This document shows, in pieces, positions 26,801 to 39,039 of a stretch of 64,000 bases of DNA. The DNA lies in NCBI RefSeq assembly GCF_003073045.1, contig NC_037597.1, positions 4,398,717-4,462,716 on the forward strand, in the 5' to 3' direction. The translations under genes were made by a program, and so were the position numbers. Source of the DNA: Pomacea canaliculata (Eukaryota > Mollusca > Gastropoda > Architaenioglossa > Ampullariidae). The notes under the pieces are model-generated. The model saw nothing but the letters and a program-made list of their open reading frames with translations, ran no database searches and was not told the origin of the DNA. Within the stretch, counting starts at the first letter, position 1. Every line of letters starts with the position of its first letter.

Positions 26801-27206
26801 CTTCGAGGCAATCCCCTAGCTGTTGTCCCTCGACAAAACTGTGACGTCATCCAGCGTCTGGGCTCACTAAAACTTTCCACACGGGCCACAAATAAAGAAA
26901 ACTAACAAATCATTCCTGTCGTACTTAGAAATTCACGGAAGAGGGTAAAAAGTTTCGCTTTCAATACATACAGTCCTAAACCGTAGAGACAGCCATACAC
27001 AGAGAGGAGATAACCCATGTCGGAACAGACGATCGCTCTCGCAGCCTGACTGGCAAAAGTAATCACTCACCTGCATAATTATCAAAAACTGTAGGCACAT
27101 ATTCCGTTGGAAACTTGTTTGTAGCATAACTCATAAGCATGCAGGTCTTCCCAACAGCTCCGTCGCCGACCACAACACACTTGATGAAAGCGTTGGGCGC
27201 CGTCAT
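17814..27206 (-). CDS. Rho-family small GTPase, Cdc42/TC10-like
   Basis: Three exons, 27071-27206, 18372-18430 and 17814-18215, give 198 residues; introns are 8.6 kb (phase 1) and 156 bp (phase 0), all GT-AG. It is a Rho-type molecular switch for actin and membrane signalling. The P-loop is GDGAVGKT (residues 14-21), switch I is [11 protein letters not shown] with the Mg-binding Thr39, and the G3 motif is DTAGQ with Gln65 (Ras Q61). The base-recognition motif is GTQVDL, the G5 motif ECSAL, and a Rho insert region is present. The C-terminus is polybasic KKRRR followed by CVIL; terminal Leu predicts geranylgeranylation and plasma-membrane attachment. Switch II reads [14 protein letters not shown], divergent from the family's usual D-Y-D-R-L-R-P. 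Overall it is nearest to Cdc42 and RhoQ/RhoJ, but exact orthology is not settled by eye. A paralogue lies at 39040-45174 on the same strand. Confidence 0.93.
20046..20087 (+). repeat. Perfect 21-bp tandem duplication
   Basis: The unit GAGTACACAAAAAACACACC plus one C occurs twice back to back without mismatches, which suggests a recent replication-slippage or repair event. Confidence 0.85.
24560..24753. repeat. Long imperfect inverted repeat (foldback), 76-81 bp arms
   Basis: The left arm 24560-24640 pairs with the right arm 24678-24753 across a 37-bp loop. Outer ends are ACTGGAAACAGATGTTTATA against ATTGGAAGCAGATGTTTGCA (right arm reverse-complemented). Inner ends share TTTAATGTA and GTATTCATA-type segments. 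By eye roughly four fifths of positions match, with a few small indels. It sits in an intron of the first Rho gene. A foldback MITE is the simplest reading. A long-hairpin RNA is possible, because transcripts from either strand would fold. Confidence 0.75.
25568..25739. mobile_element. hAT MITE, copy 1, with 8-bp target duplication
   Basis: The element is 172 bp with termini CAGTGTGCCCAACCTC and, inverted, CAGGGGTGCCAACCTA. It contains GAGGGCCACACTGGAC at one side and GGCCGGATATGGCCCACAGG at the other. It is flanked by GCTTAATA and ACTTAATA, seven of eight identical, which is the hAT target-duplication length. Termini and GC-rich GGCC-repeat edges match the element at 43181-43379. It has no coding capacity. 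Confidence 0.8.
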
Positions 27207-27300
27207 CTTGCACTGTGGTAGCGCTGTCACTGCGTCTCCGATTGGATTCACACTTTGACCTCTCAGCCGCACTCCCGTAGCCTATTTATTGCATGACGAA
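27207..27300 (-). promoter_or_regulatory. Putative promoter of the Cdc42/TC10-like gene
   Basis: Reading toward the gene on the minus strand, an AATAAATAGG TATA-like segment (near 27281-27290) is followed by a CCAATC box (near 27239-27244), then the ATG at 27206. The spacing is compact and the CAAT-like box lies downstream of the TATA-like one, which is unusual; one of the two may be fortuitous. Confidence 0.35.
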
Positions 27301-30060
27301 AGATGCCAACCAATCAAATGACGAGACAAGACTTCTTTTCTATTTTTAACAGACGGAATTTCGCGTTCACGGGTGTAACAGCATTTCATATCGCCGTGAC
27401 TTCATTCAGGATTTAATAATACTCTGAATACTGCTTTACGGATATTTTCTCCATTTTCTTCTCAATCCGTTCATCTTCAGTGTGTATTATAGATATATTT
27501 ACAATATGACATGAAGGTATGTGTGTTTTAACGACTTTTCTAAACCTGTGTGTATGTGCACGTTATTTTTAGCCTTCTTGAAATTATTTCGGCCCTGGCA
27601 TATGAGAAAATAAAAAAATCCCTTATTTATTTTGCACAACAACAACGCCTAGAGGCCTGTAAGGTTTCACAGTTTGCGAGAGTTACCCTCCGTCGAGAAG
27701 ACAAAACATGGCGTGACCGATGACAGATCATTTTTTTTAAAAGCTGGACAACGCATCAAGGAATAAACGATACAAAAACAAAAATTTATTGATTGGTGGA
27801 TGTGATCACAGCTGTGATGTGAGTGAATTGACGGATTTTCTGAAAAAAAGAATTAATAGCCATTCCTAGTAGTAGTAAGTGCTGTACATGGCTATTATTA
27901 GTACATAAACTTGTATAAGTCCGTGCTATGTACATGACATAGATGTCCTCGCGTTAAAATTTATAGTTACATGACCGTAGGCTACAGAAAGTAAACAGCA
28001 AATCTAAATATTGTAAAAACTAGAAAACATTTATCATTTTGAAGTTTACCCCAAAAACCCCAGAATGCATTTTTTAAAAGCCTCACCATTAAAAAGAAAC
28101 CTTTGTACTGTCATCTAACTGCAGCACATCTATAATTTAATTTTTCATGGTGACCTGTAGCATTAACCCTGGCATAGTTTTCTTTTTTTATAATTCTACA
28201 ACTTAGTGTATAGCGAAAAAATACAATTAGAAAAGAATACCTTTCTTTTAATTGTTTTTAATGAATGTTTGCACAACACATTCCAATTTTCACATTTATC
28301 CATATTAAGGGATATGTACACCACTGCAGTTCATGCATATGGGGCAAAGCAAATTATGCAGGCAGTGACGCATGTTCAAGAGAGGTGTAACATTGCAATA
28401 AACTCAGGATATGCAAATTACACAGATTGGAACAAATATAAGAGATGTGTACACCATGTGCAAAATTAGTCACATGAGATACAACATTGCCAGGATTTGT
28501 GTTGACTCTACTTTGGAATGCTGATAGTCGACTTTTGCTTCTGGTAAAGCTGTAATCTTGACCTCTGCTTCTTGCATTAGAACAGTATGCTCAGTGTCAA
28601 ACCCTCTACCTGCAAGAACCAGTCGATCATTGGGAAGAAGATTAGCCAAATAGCCACTTCTCCTGTGTGATATGTTTATCACCTGACCACCCCACCTCTT
28701 TGAAACAAAACAAATGTACCTGTCCCTGTGGCATAACAGATATGATGCACTTTATGGTGTTGTGTTTATAATTAGACCATTGCTGCAGGGTTTGAGACGA
28801 TAAACATTTCAAAGCAAGTCAATAATCGACACCACATGATTCCATGGGACTGCAAGAATTGCTGTGGCAGGCTGTTTCTGATGTATTGTCTTGAAGGCCA
28901 AAACATGTGATATCATATGACAAGCAATGAGTAAAATACTAATTGTTTCACGGAAAACATGATTTGCGATTACCTGTGAAACACAAAATGTTTGTAAGTG
29001 GTTCAGTTTCATGTGCATTAATGTTAACATTACAAACTGAAAAGAAATGAGTGCACATTTCTTATCTGAGGGCATGTAAGAACAAAGTCAAGAACGGCTG
29101 CCAGACCCAAGTAATTGTTCATGCCAGTAAAGTACCTCATGGTTTCATCATTGTCTTTCAGGCAGTCTTGAGTGATTTGTCTTTTCGCCAGGTCTTCCCT
29201 TAGCTGCAAATTATCACTAATGAGGCAATTGATTCATAGCAATTATCTTCTTCAGCAGTCCACTAAACTGGACATCAGTCTGACTGTAGGTAACACTCAT
29301 CTTGTTAAAGTAAGTTCACAGCTGGTGTCTGCAGATCATGTTGGGAATCTGTGAGTTGTGAACCTATGGGTTGTGTTCAGCTGTAGCTTCAGAGTGCTTT
29401 TTCTGATTATGGTTTTGATACCAGAAGCTTATTCTCTTTCATTATTTTAATGGTCTACATGTATCTGAAATATTAAGCTGCAATTAGTGTGTGATTAGTG
29501 AGACAGATTTTATGTAAATCATGCCATCAGTAATCCAAATTCATTAATACCCCTCTGCATAACTGTATTTAAAGAGCACTTTACATGTGACATAACATTA
29601 CAGAAAAGCCTACCATTTATGACTGTCATTAATAATCTAATTCCATCTGCAGGTGAACTTTTATAAACTCATGCATTATTGTATTAAAAATTCTTAATCT
29701 ACTAATTTTTATTGTTTGGATAACTAATTTGAGGACCTTCCAAAATGAACTTTTTATTTACATTTTTTAATATAAACACACAGAGCAAATATCAGAGAAA
29801 TCTAGGCATAAAATGGGAAATGTTACTAAAATCGTAACTTTTCAAAAGTCAGCCTGCTTTTTTCTGTTAGTGTTTTCCACCATGATCGAACTGAACTGAT
29901 AACGAACATATACAACCGTTAGCTGTTATTGCACACGAATAATACATATATACTTATTTAAATTGTTGTATTTCACTGCTTTTAAAGAGATTAGGAGATG
30001 CGAGTTCCTGGCGATCGTGAAGACATCCCATTTGACGGTCAAAGGCAGACTACTTTGACT
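27301..30060. other. Intergenic DNA between the divergent Rho gene and DHFR
   Basis: This is about 2.8 kb between head-to-head genes. I see no exon, no recognisable transposon protein and no SINE. Short open frames on both strands have no codon or motif support. The region must contain the DHFR 5' control region at its right end and upstream control DNA of the Rho gene at its left end. Confidence 0.5.
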
Positions 30061-30102
30061 ACTAAACTACTTCAATTGTAGCTGCTTCCCCTTTAGCAAC
30101 AA

Positions 30103-30109
30103 GCGGGAA
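30103..30109 (+). promoter_or_regulatory. Candidate E2F-type site upstream of DHFR
   Basis: GCGGGAA lies 45 bp upstream of the DHFR start codon. Animal DHFR genes are classic E2F targets activated at the G1/S boundary, and GCGGGAA is a common E2F half-motif core. A seven-base match can occur by chance, so only position and gene identity support it. Confidence 0.3.
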
Positions 30110-30153
30110 CTTTGTGTAAAGGTTCACGATTGAAAGTTTTGAGTGTTTTCATC

Positions 30154-33100
30154 ATGAATTCATCGCTACCAAAGTTGAATTTAGTGGTTGCAGTATGTAA
30201 CAATGGTGGGATTGGATGTGAGGGAAGAATACCCTGGAGAATCAAGCAGGATCTTGCATTTTTCAAAAAACTGACTAGCAATACAGACAGCACCAAGAAA
30301 CAGGTCAGTTTCCTTTTCTGAGTTTAGTACGCGACCTCAGTAGTCGAAAGCTCTACATGGACTGTATATGCTGTAGATACTTTCACGTTTGTTTTTACTT
30401 TCTTGATGGGAAAGCACAATTTGTGTAGTCTCAAAAACAATAATGAGGCTCATAAGGTTTGAAACGAATACAGTGAAAGTTTTTAATTAACCGTGCAGCA
30501 GCTAGACAACACGAGACCGCCAAGTGAAGTCAAGTACGGGGTTGCTGGAGAAAGCGATGATGACGCGGCTGAAGACGAACCTTCAAAAAAGAAAGTTTCA
30601 CTATCAAAGTGCTAAATTGTGCCGAAATTCTTGATTGCTTTCTTGACTCATCATCTGGATAATCAAACATTACGGTGCTTCGGCAGTTCTTATGGGTCGC
30701 ACCATCGGTTGCATTTATCTTTGCTTCGTATCAAGACAAAGTTTGCTTGTCTAGACGTTGCCTATACGACGCCATATTCAACAATATTATTGTGGTACAG
30801 ACAAGGTGAATTTCTTGTCTAAACTGTCGAGATAATGGTGTGAATTCCTAAGCTATCAACGCTTTGGACTACGGCGCGGCGGCTTGTTTGTCCGCCAGCT
30901 GTCTCTTGTGTACCACGTGATACGCATCGTGCCGGAGCCTAATAAAAGAAAAAAAAAATTCGTATGTCCTATACAGTGAAATTTTACCTTCCTTGTGTTA
31001 TTTATGAAGTTTTCTTGAAAAAATCAAACAGGAGACACTGCTTTGTCTTCTTGCATCGCTTCAATTTTATTGCGTGCAGAGCTTGTGAAGTGTTAATGCC
31101 ACTAAAATTTGAATCAGCTTACTACTCCAGAAAGAAAACTTAAACTGTGACAATGTCTAACTTTTATTTTTTAAAGTCTATCCCGGATAACTGAATGCTC
31201 GGTTGATTGAAGACCGTGTAATCGAGGTTCCATGTACATTTCGGGAAAAAACTTTTTCTTACATCTGTCAGACATGGACAGCATAATATAAAATGAAACT
31301 CATCCTCTTCATCGATGTGACACATAGGGCCACGTTCTTGTTGTCAGAATGTCTTGAGGCATGTGACATAATGTCTTTATTCTAAATCGAACTCGCAGCA
31401 GTACATTTCTAGAAATTCGAGTGAATTTGGTAATATCTAAATTGAACTACATCTGTGTATGTCGCAGATTTATTTTACTTATAAATACTAAATCTGATCA
31501 CTGCTGTTAATAAATCCATTTTTGCCCGTGACGCTTATCCTTTGTTTAACTGCTTCTACTCCTCGATTTTGCGGAACATGTCTAAAACCATACCAGACGA
31601 GTGCTTCACGATGCAGTATCAGGTATTCCTGAACTCCCTTGTCTAGAATCGCTCGCAGCCCCAACCCTGTTTAACCACAAACACAAAAAAAACTTCAGGT
31701 AACTTCTGATTATAGATCTACTGTTGCTGCCAAGAACCAAAAGCGAGAGGTATGTCAAACGTTGATAATGTTTCTACTCAGCATGTTTGTATTGCATATT
31801 TTTAAAAAAAACGTAATTATTTACATTTGATTATTTTTTCACAGCTACCTCGCCATCCAATACTTTAAAAGAAACTTTTCTGTGACATTTAAATCACGTC
31901 CCAGACAGTCCCTCTAATAAACAGGTAGAAATGTTACACTCACTTTCAATACCGTCCGCTCCACAACAATAACACAAACACAAACCAAGAATTCTCTCTC
32001 GTGAAAGAAACAACAACGGTGAATCCGTGTCGCGGGGAAGGAATGGGCCACCGTGATTCCTGCTCGTAGACGATGCTCAGGTACTGTCGGTATTCTGCCA
32101 TTACAAGAGTTGCTGAGGGAACGATGTCGTCACGCTGCTACTCCGCGGCGATGGCAACACGTAGACGGCCGATAGTCGAAGTCGGAAGAGCTTCGTTATT
32201 CTCATAGGTGAATCCACTATAGGTGTGCAAACACTTGGGTTACCTTATAAGTGATGATCCGTAGACAGGGTGCTCCACTCTCAGCTCTAACTTCCCCCCT
32301 TACGTAATTCCTGCAATTCTCATGACTTAATGAGTAATCTATTTAAAACACATAAACTATTTTTTACTCAAAAATCCATTATTTTCAGTCTCACCTTTCT
32401 GATTAAACTTTACACTCCTCTTTCACTTTACCTAGTACATTAGTGGTGATAAAAGAATAACATGTACCTTGACTCGGCATGGAATTACTTTCATTCCCAT
32501 CACACAGAGAGTCTTCTCTGCTTAGTCGTCTTATTTGGAAATAATGAAACTCACTTTACCCAAATTAGCCGTGACTCAATTGAACACTTTGTTCACTCTG
32601 TTAATATAACTGCCTCGTCTTCCCATTCATGCAACCAAAGGGACAACCCAACTCCAAATACCACTTAATTAATATTAATTAACTTTAAAGGGAGACTTCC
32701 CAATTATACAACAAACTTCGACAAAACTTGATAGCACAGCTCAATCTAAACAAAGCATAGCATAGCAGCATATCATCACTTAAATGTATGGCATAATAGT
32801 ATATCATGACATAGAATGGGAAGCCTAAATTAATTTTTTTCTTAGAACTAAAGGAAAGGTTACCTAGGGGTAGGATAACCACTTAGGCACTAGCACCTCA
32901 TTCACGCAACAACACTCCATGGGGAGAGTAGCAGGGAAAGAAAGACAGGGCTCAGTAGAGACAGACACTAATCCGTTACTGCGTGTAAAGCTGGAGATGG
33001 GGGAAATGCACCTAGTCCCACACATAAACACAACAATAAACATATATGAATGTTTCAAACCGCCCTAAAGTACCTATAAAATAAACAACTTCGCCTGTAA

Positions 33101-36100
33101 CTTGTCTACACCTAAGCCTAGGGGAAATCACAAACACGCGATCAAAATACTATCGTACGTACAACCGACTTTGCACAAAACGAGGGAAACCCTCGACAGG
33201 ATCACGTCGGGGTCACTAATTGTCCGGGACACACTCTCCTCAGCCGAAGCATACACGTAAACACTGTGTCCTGCACGTGTTCTTTCTTACAACAAAATTC
33301 AAAGACCTGTCTATGGGCTTCTCGTTTGTTCTACTGACGGGGTTAGGGCTGATCTCTTTCTGGAAATCAACATAAAATTACATTGAGTTCAAAAGCATTG
33401 TTACAGCCACCTCGCCATCCAATACTAAGAGAGTTTTTCTCTGACATTTAAATTACGTCCCAGACTGAGTCCCCGATGAGTTTCTCCAATAAACAGGTAG
33501 TAGACAAAAGAAAAGTTACACTTCACTTTCAATGCCGTCCGCTCCACGACAACACAAACACAAACCAAGAATTTCTCTCTTGAAAGAAACAACGAAACGG
33601 TGATCCAATGGGAATCCTTGTCGTCGGGTACTCTCAGCTTTGTCTAACGATCCCCCTTCTTAAATGCCGAAACTCACTTCACCCAAAATACCCGTGACTC
33701 ACTCACTTTCTTACATAACTGCCCATTCTTCCCATTCAGGTAACCAAGGGGGACAACTCATGCTCACACTAACAGTCTGGGGCAATAACCCTTGTCCCTG
33801 ACGGGCAGTTTGGTCCAAGAGTATATCCAAACATCTCTACTGGTGCTCTACATCACCTGAAGGGCGAAACAGGCCTCAGATTGTTGCAGAAATGGCTTTC
33901 AATGCTGAGCTAAGTAGCTGACATTCATGAAGGGCATGGTAGAATTTATCTGCATCCAGAATGGTCCACTTGATCCTAGAGTTTGGATTTAAAACAAAAA
34001 GTGTGCATAAATTGTAAAAACTGGAGTTGTACAAAATCTTTGTCATGAGCATGTTTTCTTAGCTATACTTATTATTTAATTCTCGAACCATTTTGTGGTC
34101 TTAAAAAAAGTAAGAATATTATGATGCAAGACTGAATTCAGCTGATTTGTGTATTAAATTATTTTTTACAGGTACTTCTCAGCACAGAATTTGAGAAGGA
34201 ATTATCAAGAAATAGTGTCTTCTATGAGACACCAGGATGCTTTCTACTGAACTTTAGTTTATATTTTATAGGTAGCCTTTCACACCATTCACAAACCCAC
34301 CTAAACTTCACCCAAGAAAAATTAATACGTCAAATTATTGCATATTACCTAAAGATTTCTTTTGGCGGCTATGCATATCAATGAAAATGCAAGCCACCAG
34401 TAAGCAACCAATATTAATGGTGAACTTCAGTGGAAGATTCGCAAGACCATGTGAAAAGAAAGATGTCCCATTTGGCAAGCCAATTAAAAATCAAACAAGA
34501 TGTAAGACCAGTTATTTTGTACTAGCATATATTTTCAAGAAAACAAGGCAAGTAATTTAAATTTGTGATCACATGTGCATTTAACAATTTCCTTATAGAT
34601 TTCTTCATTTATGTTTTTTTTTTAACTTACTGCTAAAATTGGTCAAAAATTATTTCATGGGATGCTAGTATCACTGACAGCTATGTAAATCTGTTTGTAA
34701 ATAGGTAGAGTATATGCGAGACTGAGGAACGATTTTTTCCCTTGTTAGCAATAATGAAAAGAGCTCACATTATTCTAATCTTTATTCAGACACATTTTTC
34801 AGCTTATGTTTAGTTAGAAAGATACATTTACACGTTTAAACCTGAGTGCATCAAAATTATTCCAAACGCTTTTCTTAGCTGGACTTTTTTTGTTTCTTGA
34901 GGCTACGTCGTTAAACAAATGGAAGACGTGACATTTTTACGACACCAGTATCCAACATTTGCCAAGGCAGAATATGTGACACTAGTCCCATCTCCATTAA
35001 GCCAGAATTTGCAGACAAAGCTACAGTTATTGCATGCCACCGCCCAAGATTAACTGAAGGGAAACCCTTTCTTCACAGACCTGTGGACAGTGAATTTGTT
35101 TTTGATCCCTGCATGCATCTCTTTTCATCGGCTTGGCATTTAAATTTTTAACTTTTTTCTGTATATTTTTTTCCAGTTTGTGTTAGTGATGTTAATTTGT
35201 TGAATTAAAATTGAGACAGACAGTTACGATCATGATTGAACTAACATTGGCAGCAGTACACATTTCTATGGACATAGCACACTCAAATCTTAAGTAGTTG
35301 TCCGCAAGTATCTCTCCGATCTTAAGCAATAGAGAAGCCTTCAGTGTACATCAGGGATAATGAATCTGAAGTTTGATATTTAGTTGTGGAACACAAGTCC
35401 CTCGTCACCGACCAAGGTTGGTTGGTAAATATGTATATGTAGTTGAGTGAGGGAACGCTAGTTATAAACTCATAGGCGTAGAATGTGTGCAAGTAACCAT
35501 GAGTGCTCGCCCAAATTCGCGGACTTGATTAATTGTGAACTCAAATAGCCCAGCGTAGAAGAAAGACTTAGGAATATTGCAAAACCCACCATTTCGATAT
35601 ATTGTTCTGTTTGAAATAAGTCTGATAGGAGGAATTAAATGGCTTCTTCTTGTTGTTCCTAATCAACCCATTGGAGCATAGGGCCGCAACTACACCACAC
35701 CATCGGACCCGGTTCTGGACGTCCCTTTCCAGTTGGGACCATGTCCTGCCAGCTCGCCAGCACGCGCCATAGAGATCTTCCCGTCCAGGCTCTCGTTGTG
35801 CTTGTGTTGTATTTGCGGTCTCTGCAACATGGGTTGTTGTTTTGTTTGTTTTTTTACAGGGTGGGATTGCTAGCCCCACGCCCAACCCTCCTCCTTCGTC
35901 CGGCCTTGGGACCGGCAGATTACCCGAGGGGTTTCCAGGCAGAGTTGGAATGAAATGTTACTTAAAGAACTTGTAATTTTAGATAATGGATGTAGTGTGT
36001 TTACATGTTCCTGCCAATTTTTAGTCTTCCAACTTGTACTTCCTATATTGTTCAGTAACAATCATGCACAACTCTGATCTGAGAAAGAGAGATTGAAGCA

Positions 36101-36994
36101 CATTTGGGCTAAGCACAAATAAAGATAGCAGGAAGCTGACTGGCATCTCTTTGTTTTTGTTGTATGAAAGAACATGTCTGGACGCAGTTTATGCTCGTGT
36201 GTGACGACGTCCCTATAATATCCAGTTTGCTCCAGTGATAAACTGTAATGAATGATGTATTTACTTGCCCTCAATATATATATATAATTTATAAATCCTC
36301 TTATATCTTATGTAATCCTTAAAGTGTGCCTTTGATTTACTCAGTTTCCCCCTTATTAACTCTCTCGCTGTGGTTTATAATCACCACTTGGTGAAGGACT
36401 ATCCCATCTAAACAACAACCAGTTGGTATTAATATATAATATGTGTCCACCACATTCATTATGTAACAAATTTCAACCATAAAGTAACATGTTTAATTAT
36501 TTTAGTATCCTCACTTTGGCTTAGGTTAGCCTTTGAGTTTGTTTACTGCCGTTTTCCTGTAGCTTCATATTGGATTGTTGCAGAACGCTTTGATTATGGG
36601 GCGGAAGACTTGGTTTTCTATTCCTGAAAAGATGCGACCTTTGCCAGGGAGAATCAACATCGTCCTCAGTCAAACGTTATCCAAAGCCCCAGCAGGTGCC
36701 CACCTAGCCAGTAGCTTAAATGAAGCAGTGGAAATGGTCACTTCTGGACCGCTGGCCGCTCATACAGAGTCAATTTTTATAATTGGAGGCAGCACAGTCT
36801 ATCGTGAAGCAATCTCCAGTGTCTACCCTTGTAGGCTGTATGTGACCCGTGTGCTGCGAGACTATGAATGCGATACTTTTTTCCCCAAAGTTGACTGGTC
36901 CAGTTTTAGAGAAATATTTGTTTCTGACATTCCCTCAGAAATTTTAACGGAAAATGGAATTGACTTTAAGTTTGAAGTGTTTGAAAAAGTTTAG
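30154..36994 (+). CDS. DHFR: Dihydrofolate reductase
   Basis: Two exons, 30154-30303 and 36584-36994 (GT-AG, phase 0), encode 186 residues; human DHFR has 187. The enzyme reduces dihydrofolate to tetrahydrofolate with NADPH and supplies thymidylate and purine synthesis. The N-terminus LNLVVAVCNNGGIGCEGRIPW carries the strand, Met20-type loop and Trp of the active site. The acidic active-site residue is Asp in PWRIKQDLAFF, with the shorter spacing seen in insect and bacterial enzymes rather than the vertebrate PPLRNEF. Exon 2 has MGRKTWFSIP, PLPGRINIVLSQ, the cofactor motif IIGGSTVYREA and the C-terminal CDTFFPKVDW and FKFEVFEKV. The splice joins KQ to NALIMG, a known conserved junction. The single intron is 6.3 kb and filled with retroelement debris. 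The final exon holds the last three quarters of the protein uninterrupted. Confidence 0.97.
31150..31240 (-). mobile_element. Possible pogo/Tigger-like terminal fragment
   Basis: Read on the minus strand, the segment has GGAACCTCGATTACACGG followed by TTATCCGGGATAG. That layout resembles the termini of pogo/Tigger elements in invertebrates (CCTCGATTA and TTATCCGG repeats). A CAGTGAAA about 260 bp to the left (30974) could be the other end, but it is too diverged to prove the pairing. A short acidic and lysine-rich coding-like stretch at 30499-30615 was not identified. Confidence 0.3.
31842..33771 (-). mobile_element. Probable LTR-retrotransposon remnant (diverged direct repeats plus primer-binding-like site)
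   Basis: The block starting CCTCGCCATCCAATACT at about 31849 recurs at about 33410. Shared landmarks then follow in the same order: GACATTTAAAT-ACGTCCCAGAC, AATAAACAGGTAG, CCGTCCGCTCCAC, ACACAAACACAAACCAAGAA, then ACTCACTT-ACCCAAA and TCTTCCCATTCA. The left copy has about 500 bp of extra sequence. At 33201-33220 the minus strand reads ATTAGTGACCCCGACGTGAT, like the primer-binding site next to a long terminal repeat. It abuts a TGTCCGGGACA that could be the repeat edge. Internal coding regions are not recognisable. It lies in the DHFR intron. Confidence 0.5.
35640..35950 (-). mobile_element. Non-LTR retrotransposon fragment, C-terminal end
   Basis: On the minus strand about 35650-35800 encodes GACWRAGRTWSQLERDVQNR and then VRWCGVVAALCS. 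This is the short cysteine/tryptophan-rich tail (R-x-R-W-x-x-x-V-A-A-L-C-S) that ends many invertebrate LINE reverse transcriptase proteins. The polypyrimidine and GC-rich sequence to 35950 is compatible with its upstream part. It is truncated and dead, and sits in the DHFR intron. Confidence 0.55.
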
Positions 36995-39039
36995 CGGACA
37001 AGACTTAAAGGCACAAAAGCATGTTATCTCACACAATCTTTACTTCTCTGGGTCAGTAAGAGGCTATATGTACAAAGAAAATGCAATCATGTTCGTCTAT
37101 CCTTTTTAAGGCACAATATCATTCAAAAAAGACGAAGGCAAGTTCACTAAAATTTGCTACGAGCACTTTTTTTTTCGTTTAGTGCATTCATTTATCATGA
37201 ATCTACATTAGTGGATTAGTAATGTGCCTATTTTGGGATCGTTTTGAGAACAAACGTTTGAGGAGAACGACTAATGCTTTTTTAAAAAAATCACCCTTGA
37301 CTTTGTCTCCTTGCTAAAAGAATTAATGGTATTTTGAAGACATATTTTTTCACCATTTTTTTAAACAGTATTCACGACAGCTGCTTTCCGCTTTTTCAAG
37401 TCGCTCACACAGAGCGGTGATGTTTGCATGACATACCACTGCCATTATTTTGCATCTCTTGTAGAATGTGAGGTTATTTTATGCTGCCTGCTAATTACTA
37501 GATTGCATGTGTCAATATTTCACTGTAGTAACAAATTAGTTAATCTTAATTGTTTCAAGTATGCTTCATGTGCTATATAAATTATGTTTCTTCTTATTAT
37601 GAATTATTTTTGTGGCAACTGTAAAACTTATACTGCATATTTGATTATCTCATGTCACCTGGTACTAAGTTCATAAAGAGCAAAATAGAAAGGTCTGGTG
37701 CAAATTACCACAGAATCCTTCTGAAAGAATGTACTGTAATTGTGTGGATGCGTGTTTACATCTGTGTTATGACACCTTACTGAGAAGCTGTTCAAACAAG
37801 AAGACTTTTTTGCAAAAGAGGGTAACTATAAAACTTGTTTCCTTGAGAAAACAATATAAAACAGAGCACCTTTCTTCCACCACTCTAAACTCAAAAGATT
37901 ACGACCGTTAACGCTTATTTTTACTGGAAAAACGTTAAATCCACGTTCTTTTCTAATTCTGAGCATCCCATTCATGTCACATGATCCGTGTTACGATTAT
38001 TTAATGCAATTAAAAGAATGAAAAGTTATTTTACATACAATTTTATACTAACAATTCATATTTGAAATATTCTTAGCATGATAAGTTTTAAGAAATAAAG
38101 GTCAGTAAAGCGATAAATGGAATCAACTGAAAGGTTAGAATCAGCACGAGCACAGCCAGTCCGTCCTTTCAGTAGATAAGCTTTGTCTCAAGATAACCAT
38201 GCGTTTGTTCATCGTACGTATTTTTCTATGGTCCAGGCAACCGAACATTTTAATTTTCCAAAGTATCGAGATAAATTAAACGCAATTTTTGCAGGCGAAG
38301 TGTGTAGAGCGATAGATAATCGCAATGAACTGATTACCGCGCCCTTTGTTGATGAAGTTGTTTCCCTTTACCCGAAGTTCTCAAAGTTGATCGTGCTGCT
38401 GTGAACTTTGGCTATTGCTTGCAAGATGAAATATTTATCATATAAAACTTGCGACGTGCTGACTGTACAAACGGGAAAAATCTTGAATTAAACTTTAAAA
38501 ATACAACCAAAGGTTTTAGGTTCATTGATCCTCTCTGTAGACAGGTTTTCCTCTCCGAAAGCCGACATAGCGATGTGTAAAATACAGTTTGATATTTGTA
38601 TTTCACTTGAGCTTTAAGAGAGCTTTACACATTTCATTCACGACGATAATTAAGTAGAATTTGGCACAAGCGCCTCGCGACAATTCTACAATTTAACATA
38701 ACATTTATCAGCACAAACTAGGTGATCGTCACATGGCTTAATATTAAGCAGTTTCTTGTTATGCTGTGCTGTCTCGTGATATTGTGTCAGTCTTACATTT
38801 GCATAACACTGCGCAAAGGAAAAACAAATAAAAATAAAACAAATTCAACAGGCTAGGACGAAACCTCACACATGATTCAACATGAGTGCTTCTGTCCCAC
38901 CACTAGCAAACAGTTTTCTCCAGAGTTGGGGAGAGGTGGGTGGGAACGGACGATTAGTTAACATAATAATAAAATCCTAAAAAGTTGGCACAATACACGT
39001 TTTCGTGTACGTGCATACACACACCAGTGAGGAGTGCAT
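36995..39039. other. DHFR 3'UTR and convergent intergenic DNA before the second Rho gene
   Basis: DHFR (plus) and the second Rho gene (minus) converge here. An AATAAA-type signal occurs near 38092-38097, about 1.1 kb after the DHFR stop. An open, coding-looking stretch at 38183-38404 starts without a good ATG and matches no family I know. The remainder is AT-rich and featureless, and includes the 3'UTR of the Rho gene just below 39040. Confidence 0.45.

Larger units (their letters stand above)
18431..27070. other. Content of intron 1 of the Cdc42/TC10-like gene
   Basis: No exon of another gene was found in this 8.6 kb. It holds a GT/GC microsatellite near 19505-19535, a perfect 21-bp tandem duplication at 20046-20087 and homopolymer tracts near 20768-20785. 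It also holds the foldback at 24560-24753 and the hAT MITE at 25568-25739. The rest appears unique and AT-rich. Confidence 0.5.

Noticed and set aside
38183..38404. Open stretch with fairly coding-like composition (FNFPKYRDKLNAIF and so on)
   Set aside because: It begins at a non-ATG codon just after a stop, is only about 70 codons, and matches no family I know. It may be a transposon scrap; no gene is claimed.
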